Part shown: positions 58,267 through 64,000 of the stretch, piece by piece
Numbering within the stretch: the stretch's first letter is position 1
How the letters are laid out: the number at the start of each line of letters is the position of its first letter
Source: Bacteroidales bacterium
GTDB lineage: Bacteria; Bacteroidota; Bacteroidia; Bacteroidales; UBA932
NCBI GenBank assembly: GCA_024401865.1
Contig: JAKSKI010000002.1
Coordinates: forward strand, 1-64,000
Direction of reading: 5' to 3'
DNA: 64,000 nt
The notes under the pieces: model-generated
Seen by the model: the letters and a program-made list of their open reading frames with translations, nothing else
Told to the model about the DNA's origin: nothing
Databases searched by the model: none
Program-made: the position numbers and the translations under genes

Positions 58267-59036
58267 CTGTTAAGCACTCTTTTGCGCAGCTGGAGATTTT
58301 CGTTGGCAAGTTCCTTCACGCCGTCGTTCAGTTCGGAAAGCTGGTCATCCCCTTCGAAACTGCAAGTGTATTTCTTGCCCACAGTCCTGTATGCGGTAAG
58401 TCCGTCCAGCATACTGTAAATGGGATTGACGTAATAGAACATAAGGAAAAACAGGAGCATCACAACCAACAGAAGGCCAACTCCAACGGCCACTATTCCG
58501 GGAATGATGCTACGGTAGAAACCCCTCTCGAACGTGGCAGAGTTCATCGACAGTTCCCTGTATATCTCTTCCGAAAGAGCATCTATGTCCGAACGGAGCC
58601 TTGAGAATCTGGGCTGAAGCCTCTCGAAATACCAGGCCCTGGAGTCTATGAAATCGGACTTCAGCACCTCCCCCAGTTCGAGCGACGTCAGCATATATGC
58701 CGAATAAGAATATTCCACGGCATCGGCCAGAGGCACTATGTCCCGGCCCGAAGCCGAGCGGCGCAGTGAATCACAGTAGGACATAAACACATCGGCGTCG
58801 TATTCCGGCTGGGCAGACACATTGTCGTCCCCGATCACCGCGAGAATATCCAGGTTGTACTTGTTGGTGACATCGGCAAGTTTGCGCGCCACGTTGATGG
58901 AGTTGATGTTGTCGGCTATCATATCCGACACATATGAACTCATCCTGCTGTACTCCATCACCGAGATTATGCTCGATATCAGAAGCACTACGGCTATCGC
59001 GCTAAGGCTCAAGGTCAGTTTGGTCTTAAGTTTCAT
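58263..59036 (-). CDS. Two-span membrane sensor ending at a HAMP-like segment, no output domain
   Basis: 257 residues. First membrane helix (LTLSLSAIAVVLLISSIISV), a periplasmic helical domain of about 150 residues, a second helix (IIPGIVAVGVGLLLVVMLLFFLMFYY), then a HAMP-like linker (GDDQLSELNDGVKELANEN) and a coiled-coil end. It stops where a histidine kinase or chemotaxis domain would begin. It is the first gene of the trkH operon and overlaps trkH by 4 bp. A regulator or accessory subunit of the potassium system is inference. The ATG is 8 nt from its promoter box. Confidence 0.7.
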   Translation of the reverse strand: MKLKTKLTLSLSAIAVVLLISSIISVMEYSRMSSYVSDMIADNINSINVARKLADVTNKYNLDILAVIGDDNVSAQPEYDADVFMSYCDSLRRSASGRDIVPLADAVEYSYSAYMLTSLELGEVLKSDFIDSRAWYFERLQPRFSRLRSDIDALSEEIYRELSMNSATFERGFYRSIIPGIVAVGVGLLLVVMLLFFLMFYYVNPIYSMLDGLTAYRTVGKKYTCSFEGDDQLSELNDGVKELANENLQLRKRVLNR

Positions 59037-59044
59037 ACAAACGT

Positions 59045-59106
59045 CAAAGATACGAATTTTTTTATTATGTATTTTTTAAATATTTTAATTTTTTATTGTA
59101 CCTTTG
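59045..59106. promoter_or_regulatory. Divergent promoters, trkH operon and ROK gene
   Basis: Minus-strand TATCTTTG at 59045-59052, very close to the sensor ATG at 59036. Plus-strand TACCTTTG at 59099-59106, 16 nt before the ROK ATG at 59123. The stretch between is almost pure A/T. Confidence 0.6.
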
Positions 59107-59122
59107 GCAAAATTAAGCAATT

Positions 59123-60313
59123 ATGTCCAAGGGATTTCTTAACAACACAGAAGACAAGAACTATCAGAGCAAAAAAGAAATTCTCCGCACCTGTATCAGA
59201 CACAGCCATTGCAGCATAGCGGAACTCAGCAAGACTCTGGGCATAAGCGTCCCCACCGTAACCAAGCTCGTATCGGAGCTCATCGATGACGGATTTCTCC
59301 AGGATGAAGGCAAAATCGGTACCAGCGGCGGCAGGCGCCCGAGCATCTTCGGACTCAATCCCACAGCGGGATATTTCCTCGGCATTGACGTAGCCAGGCA
59401 GCATTTCCACATTGCCGTATCCGACTTCAAGGGAGAAATCAAGCTCTTCATACAGGACATCGAATTCGTACTCGAGGCCAACGCCGACTCTTTCAGGAAT
59501 ATGTGCATTCTCATCAAGAAGGAGGTCGAATCCGCTGACATCGACTGGAATATGGTACTGGGTGTCGGCATCAGCCTGTCCGGAAGGGTCAATCCCGAGA
59601 AAGGGTTCAGCCTCACCTACTTCGTAAGCGATGACATTCCCCTGAAAGACCTCTTCCAAAAGGAGCTCGGAGTCCCGGTCACCATCGAGAACGACTCCAG
59701 GGCTATGGCATATGGTGAATATATGAACCTTGGCAAGGATGCCAATCCCAATATGCTGTTCATCAATCTCAGCTGGGGCCTCGGTATGGGCATAATTGTC
59801 AATGGGGAGCTGTACTACGGCACCTCGGGATTCTCAGGCGAGATAGGTCACTTCCCTCTTCTGGACAACGATGTCATCTGCCGTTGCGGCAAGATCGGAT
59901 GTCTTGAGACCGGCGCCTCCGGCTCTGCACTCAAGAGCTGGATTCTGGCCCGACTCGAGGAAGGACGTCAGTCTTCGCTCAGCAAACTCGATGACATCAG
60001 GCTCCACAACATCCTCGAAGCCATAGAAGCCGGCGACGTGCTCGCCATCGAGGGCATCGGTCAGATCGGAGAGACTCTGGGCCGCGGCATTGCGGGACTC
60101 ATCAACATCTTCAATCCCGGACTTGTGATAATCGGCGGACGTCTCATAGTCGGACGCGACTATCTTATGCTCCCCATCAAGACAGCAGTCAACCGCCTGT
60201 CCCTGTCAAAAGTCAGCGCGGACACCAAGCTGAGATTCTCCACGCTTGAGCGCCGCGCCGCTTCAATAGGCAACTGTCTCCTCAGCAGGGGGAAAATCCT
60301 CGGACTGCTGTAG
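59123..60313 (+). CDS. ROK-family transcriptional regulator (NagC/XylR type)
   Basis: 396 residues. N-terminal winged helix-turn-helix (SIAELSKTLGISVPTVTKLV, about 33-52) with wing TSGGRRP, then the ROK fold: FLGIDVARQHFHIAV, IENDSRAMAYGE, GLGMGIIVNGELYYG, GFSGEIGH and the zinc motif CRCGKIGCLE. The HTH makes it a sugar-responsive regulator rather than a kinase. The ligand and targets are not visible, and its neighbours are convergent glnS and the divergent trkH operon. Confidence 0.88.
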   Translation: MSKGFLNNTEDKNYQSKKEILRTCIRHSHCSIAELSKTLGISVPTVTKLVSELIDDGFLQDEGKIGTSGGRRPSIFGLNPTAGYFLGIDVARQHFHIAVSDFKGEIKLFIQDIEFVLEANADSFRNMCILIKKEVESADIDWNMVLGVGISLSGRVNPEKGFSLTYFVSDDIPLKDLFQKELGVPVTIENDSRAMAYGEYMNLGKDANPNMLFINLSWGLGMGIIVNGELYYGTSGFSGEIGHFPLLDNDVICRCGKIGCLETGASGSALKSWILARLEEGRQSSLSKLDDIRLHNILEAIEAGDVLAIEGIGQIGETLGRGIAGLINIFNPGLVIIGGRLIVGRDYLMLPIKTAVNRLSLSKVSADTKLRFSTLERRAASIGNCLLSRGKILGLL

Positions 60314-60340
60314 GGAGGCGGAAACTCCCGATTATTCGGG
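60313..60340. terminator. Possible short hairpins between ROK and glnS
   Basis: GGGAG (60313-60317) can pair with CTCCC (60325-60329), or CCCGA (60327-60331) with TCGGG (60336-60340), the latter followed by TTTG on the plus strand. The two are mutually exclusive and short, so this is weak. Confidence 0.3.
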
Positions 60341-61987
60341 TTTGTATGAATCCTTGAGAGTGACAGTCCTGTTGAATACACATTTGTCCGCAGTGCTGTC
60401 CTTGTCCTTGATGTAGTATCCCGTACGCTCGAACTGCACGGCGATGCCTGACGCATCCTCGAGCAGAGCGGGTTCGGCAAAGCCCCTGCCGAAGGTGAGG
60501 GACTCAGGATTGAGGAAGTCCTTGTAGTCCTTGTCTTCGGGTACCTGGCTCATATCCGCAAGAGTGAAGAGCCTGTCATAATTGCGGAGCTCTATCTCTT
60601 TGGCATAGTCACAGCTGACCCAGTGAATCGTACCCTTGACGCTCCTCCACTCTCCCGCACCGGGTTTGGTGGAAGGATCGTAGGTGCACTCGAGACCGGT
60701 GACGTTGCCTTCAGCGTCCTTGATGACCTTGTTGCACTTGACTATATAGGTATACTTGAGCCTTACCTCGCCATCGGGTTTGAGACGGAAGAACTTATTG
60801 GGAGCATCCTCCATAAAATCAGCCCTTTCGATATACAGCTCACCCGTAAAGGGAACCTTGCGGGCAGCTCCGTCGGGTTCTGCAGGATTGAGAGGACAGT
60901 CGAACCATTCGACCCGGCCTTCGGGCCAATTCGTAATCGTCACTTTGACAGGATCCTGGACAACCATATACCTGTTGGAACGCGCGTTCAAATCCTGACG
61001 CACGCACCATTCGAGCAACTGGATGTCCATCAACTGGTCACGCTTGCTGACACCTATCCTGTCACAGAACATCTTGAGAGCCTCGGCAGTATAACCGCGG
61101 CGGCGCACACCGCACAGTGTCGGCATTCGGGGATCGTCCCAACCGGCCACAAGACCCTTCTGCACAAGCTCGAGGAGTTTGCGCTTGCTCATCAGAGTAT
61201 ACGTCAGGTTGAGACGTGCGAACTCATACTGATGTGAAGGATAAATGCCCAGAGTCTGTATGAACCAGTCATACAGGGGACGGTGCACATCGAATTCGAG
61301 CGTACAGATGGAATGTGTGATATTCTCTATGGAATCGCACTGGCCGTGGGTGTAATCATACATCGGATAGATGCACCACTTGTCCCCCGTACGGTGATGG
61401 GAAGCGTGCTTGATGCGGTAAAGGAGAGGGTCGCGGAAGAACATATTGGGGTGAGCCATATCAATCTTGGCCCTGAGCACCTTCTCTCCGTCAGCATATT
61501 TGCCGTCGCGCATTTCGCGGAAGAGCCTGAGGTTCTCCTCGACGCTGCGGTCGCGGAAAGGGCTGTTGATACCGGGAGTCTCCACTGTGCCACGTCCCTT
61601 GGAAATCTCTTCCTGGGTCTGGTCATCCACATATGCGAGACCGCGCTGAATCAGTTGCTCGGCCCACTCGTAAAGCTGGTCGAAGTAGTCTGAAGCATAG
61701 CATTCCTTCTCCCACTGGAAGCCCATCCACCTGATATCCTCCTTGATGGAGTCCACATACTCGACATCCTCCTTGACCGGATTGGTGTCGTCGTATCGCA
61801 GATTGGTCTTGCCTCCGTATTTCTGCGCCAGTCCAAAATTGATACACAATGACTTGGCATGACCGAGATGCAGATACCCGTTGGGTTCGGGAGGGAATCT
61901 CGTGAGTATGCTGTCGCACTTGCCGGACTTGAGGTCGTCCTCAATGATTTCCTCCAGGAAATTCAACTTCTTTACTTCTTCTTCCAT
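60332..61987 (-). CDS. glnS: Glutamine-tRNA ligase
   Basis: 551 residues, class I synthetase. HIGH motif in PPEPNGYLHLGHAKSLCINFG, KMSKS counterpart LMSKRKLLELV, plus RYDDTNPVKEDVEYVDSI, IYPMYDYTHGQCDSIENITHS and the C-terminal anticodon-binding beta barrels. Charges tRNA-Gln directly. Own TAGATTTG box 21 nt upstream of ATG 61987. Confidence 0.97.
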   Translation of the reverse strand: MEEEVKKLNFLEEIIEDDLKSGKCDSILTRFPPEPNGYLHLGHAKSLCINFGLAQKYGGKTNLRYDDTNPVKEDVEYVDSIKEDIRWMGFQWEKECYASDYFDQLYEWAEQLIQRGLAYVDDQTQEEISKGRGTVETPGINSPFRDRSVEENLRLFREMRDGKYADGEKVLRAKIDMAHPNMFFRDPLLYRIKHASHHRTGDKWCIYPMYDYTHGQCDSIENITHSICTLEFDVHRPLYDWFIQTLGIYPSHQYEFARLNLTYTLMSKRKLLELVQKGLVAGWDDPRMPTLCGVRRRGYTAEALKMFCDRIGVSKRDQLMDIQLLEWCVRQDLNARSNRYMVVQDPVKVTITNWPEGRVEWFDCPLNPAEPDGAARKVPFTGELYIERADFMEDAPNKFFRLKPDGEVRLKYTYIVKCNKVIKDAEGNVTGLECTYDPSTKPGAGEWRSVKGTIHWVSCDYAKEIELRNYDRLFTLADMSQVPEDKDYKDFLNPESLTFGRGFAEPALLEDASGIAVQFERTGYYIKDKDSTADKCVFNRTVTLKDSYKPE

Positions 61988-62008
61988 TTGCGGTTATTAA
62001 AATTTTTA

Positions 62009-62016
62009 CAAATCTA
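62009..62016 (-). promoter_or_regulatory. glnS promoter -7 box
   Basis: Minus-strand TAGATTTG, 21 nt before the glnS ATG and downstream of the metal-binding gene's stop, so glnS is probably transcribed independently. Confidence 0.6.
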
Positions 62017-62038
62017 TAAAAAGATTTGTTCGCTGCCA

Positions 62039-62353
62039 CTATTTTTTTGATTTTTCTGTATCGGAGATAACTTTGGCTGTATATCCGAGGCTCCTGATCG
62101 ACCTGGCGAGCTTGAGAGTATCGGTTTTGGCCGCATCATAGACTATAGATACGGTCTTCGCTTCAAGACTGGTAGAAAGGTCCTCCACTCCCTTCTCGAA
62201 CGACACGTTCTCGATGACTTTTTTCTCACACTTGGCACAGTGGATGTCGGTCTGGTAGACCACTTCCCTCAGGATTCTGACCTGTCGCGCACCCAATGTC
62301 AGAGCAGATGCGCAAAACAATGCCGCCATTGCGGCCACGATGAACTTTTTCAT
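62039..62353 (-). CDS. Secreted heavy-metal-associated (HMA) domain protein
   Basis: 104 residues. Signal peptide MKKFIVAAMAALFCASALTLG, then one ferredoxin-like HMA domain (about 27-97) with metal motif DIHCAKCEKKV. CxxC is intact, but the residue two before the first Cys is Ile, followed by His, not the common Met-x. The end matches the fold (LARSIRSLGYTAKVI). A periplasmic metal carrier or sensor, probably for Cu+ or a similar ion. It lies 13 bp after the TonB receptor gene and is likely its operon partner. Confidence 0.85.
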   Translation of the reverse strand: MKKFIVAAMAALFCASALTLGARQVRILREVVYQTDIHCAKCEKKVIENVSFEKGVEDLSTSLEAKTVSIVYDAAKTDTLKLARSIRSLGYTAKVISDTEKSKK

Positions 62354-62366
62354 ATTTCTGTTGTTT

Positions 62367-64000
62367 TTATGCTTTTTTCCATATTGTCACTCTTATGCCG
62401 GCGTATACCCTTATGCCCATTAACGGTCCCCAGACACAACTGGCATCGAAACCAGATGACAAAGGGCTGTCCGCATCGAGTATGGGACTCGCCTGCCTGT
62501 AATCTGTAAGGTTCTCCCCTCCCAAATACAGGTCGAAACCTTTGAATCTCCTGGTCAACTGGGCATACAGCAAAGGATAGACCGGTGTATGGCCGTCGGT
62601 GTACATTCCCTTGTATCCCCTCATGAAATCCCACACGCGGCAGGGCCCGTTGACGGACGCCGTGAAGTCGAATATCCACTTGTTGAGCCTGGTGGCATAT
62701 TGAAGGTTAAGCACGCCTTTGTAGCGGCTTGTCATACGCTTCTCGTCATCGGACTGGCCTCGCAGAGTCTGGTGCGCATCGGTAAAACGCCCGGTGAGCG
62801 TGGCGGTAAAACCCTTTAAGAGTTCGGACGATATGTCCAACTGGATATTGTTGGTAAAAGACTTGCCGCCTGTCGAACTGAAAGTGTAGAAATCGATGGA
62901 TGCGCCGCCATAGTCGACCAGCATCTGCTCCCTGAAGTCCGTACCGAACCAGTCTATGCTGAAATACGTCTTGCCGCTGCTGTCAAATCCCGGATACCAG
63001 GTAAGATTGGCTCCGTAAGTCCAGGAATCTTCGAGCGGATGGGACAACAGGTCTCCGTTTAGAGCCTTTGATGTGGACAGGACTCCAATGTTGTCGACAA
63101 GAGGCGTGCTGTAACGTATGCCGCGTCCTCCGTTGGCGCGGATGGTCCAATGCTCGGAAGGCGAATACCTGAGAGTGAGCCTGGGGCTGAAGCGCAGTCC
63201 TCCGGCATTGTACCAGTCTACTCTGGCACCGACGATTGCCGAGAACACGTCATCATAGTGGAACGTATACTCGCCGAACGCCCCGAGATCGGAGAGCGTC
63301 GTAACGGTTGGAGCCGTCTCCCGCAAATGTCCTCCCGTGGAGAAAATCTCGCTGTACACGTCTAGCATCTCACTGACTCCCAAGGTTATGTGATGGGAGT
63401 CATTGTCCTGGTTCTGATACAGCAGATTAACGAACGCGGTGTGCTGACCGGCATCATAATTCCTCGCGCACAAGCCCCGCATCAGACGGTTGCCGTAGAA
63501 CGACTCCCCCTTCTGGAAGGTGTAGTCCGCCACTACGGCGATATTACTGGTATTCGATTCGTTCAATGGTATTCCGACCTTGACGTATCCATTGACACTC
63601 CGGTTCAGGATGTCGGCATTCCAGGATTTCTCCGTCTCGCCCGCCATCGTTCCGCCATTACGCCTGTCCTGAAGGGCCCGGACTCCGAAACGCACCTGCA
63701 CCCCGTCCTGGCCGAAATAAAGCCAGCGGTTGGCCAGGTTGAACTGCAACTGCTTCGGGTCGTCCATAAAGCCGTCCCCGTTCATATCCATAGTCTTGAA
63801 ATTGCCGTCCACGTGGGCGAGAATGACGGTACTCCAGGTGGACAGTTCATCCAGTTGAAGGGCAGAGGCAACATTGAGGTCGCATTTGGTATCCTGCATC
63901 ACCGATGCCTGCACATACAGCGGGGTCTCGTCCGTAGGCTTGCGGTGCTCCATATTTATCTGGCCGGTCATGGATTCCACTCCGTTGATGACTGAAGTGA
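62367..64000 (-). CDS. TonB-dependent receptor, 5' part outside window
   Basis: The frame is open to the window edge. The codons at the edge read SVINGVESMTGQINME, a plug-domain signature, so the ATG lies beyond 64000. The rest is barrel: LGVSEMLDVYSEIFSTGG, LRFSPRLTLRYSPSEHWTIRANGGRGIRYSTP (given in part) and the terminal GPLMGIRVYAGIRVTIWKKA. It resembles the receptors paired with HMA proteins in Bacteroidota, and the HMA gene follows by 13 bp. A metal or metallophore substrate is inference. Confidence 0.85.
   Translation of the reverse strand, partial: TSVINGVESMTGQINMEHRKPTDETPLYVQASVMQDTKCDLNVASALQLDELSTWSTVILAHVDGNFKTMDMNGDGFMDDPKQLQFNLANRWLYFGQDGVQVRFGVRALQDRRNGGTMAGETEKSWNADILNRSVNGYVKVGIPLNESNTSNIAVVADYTFQKGESFYGNRLMRGLCARNYDAGQHTAFVNLLYQNQDNDSHHITLGVSEMLDVYSEIFSTGGHLRETAPTVTTLSDLGAFGEYTFHYDDVFSAIVGARVDWYNAGGLRFSPRLTLRYSPSEHWTIRANGGRGIRYSTPLVDNIGVLSTSKALNGDLLSHPLEDSWTYGANLTWYPGFDSSGKTYFSIDWFGTDFREQMLVDYGGASIDFYTFSSTGGKSFTNNIQLDISSELLKGFTATLTGRFTDAHQTLRGQSDDEKRMTSRYKGVLNLQYATRLNKWIFDFTASVNGPCRVWDFMRGYKGMYTDGHTPVYPLLYAQLTRRFKGFDLYLGGENLTDYRQASPILDADSPLSSGFDASCVWGPLMGIRVYAGIRVTIWKKA

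Overview
The window looks like chromosome of a Bacteroidota member, most likely Bacteroidales. The grounds are near-universal promoter boxes of the form TAnnTTTG with almost no Shine-Dalgarno sequences, an UpxY-type antiterminator, SDR-type threonine dehydrogenase, PF14905-like and TonB-dependent outer-membrane barrels, a DUF349 protein next to YidC, and S9B and M16 peptidases. Genes are tightly packed and base composition is even. I see no insertion sequences, prophage, CRISPR array, tRNA or rRNA. The genus cannot be fixed from sequence alone.

Layout. 1-3292 (minus): start of a surface polysaccharide locus, with a structured leader, an UpxY-like antiterminator and three enzymes of UDP-N-acetyl-L-fucosamine synthesis, the last cut by the window edge. 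3373-5334: a membrane protein with Rossmann domains and a C-terminal RyR domain. 5410-9030: a long secreted protein fusing an M1 aminopeptidase to an arginine-deiminase domain. 9038-14617 (minus): DUF349, yidC, yggS, GH29 fucosidase. 14695-15575: trmD followed by a promoter-hairpin unit that may be a small RNA. 15595-21022 (minus): rel/spoT, thioesterase, pncB, outer-membrane barrel. 21349-24156: M16 peptidase. 24211-28973: propeller lipoprotein (minus), then a small membrane protein, kbl, GT4 and an esterase (plus). 28977-33631: tex (minus), then acetyl esterase and Abi_2 protein (plus). 33637-42652 (minus): gyrB, pgpH-like, tig, clpX, tdh and a two-domain carbohydrate esterase in one overlapping operon. 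42701-47283 (minus): TPR protein and barrel. 47355-48657: ftsE-like and nth. 48658-50337 (minus): phosphohexomutase. 50401-53544: GH36 and a methyltransferase. 53547-59036 (minus): truncated sensor, TrkH, helicase, DPP-IV. 59123-60313: ROK regulator. 60332-61987 (minus): glnS. 62039-64000 (minus): TonB receptor and heavy-metal-binding protein.

How it works together. The cell builds a FucNAc-containing surface glycan and secretes enzymes that act on decorated plant-type glycans (fucosidase, alpha-galactosidase, acetyl esterase, feruloyl-type esterase, glucuronoyl esterase) and on peptides (M1, M16, DPP-IV). These enzymes are not in a SusC/SusD-type polysaccharide utilization locus. Several instead sit at the 3' end of housekeeping operons. 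Threonine is routed to glycine by tdh and kbl, which lie in separate operons. The points most worth a second look are the M1-arginine deiminase fusion, the SGNH-CE15 double esterase, the shortened tig and clpX genes joined without clpP, the UpxY leader with a hairpin at its predicted 5' end and a terminator, the RyR membrane protein, and the orphan transcription unit after trmD.
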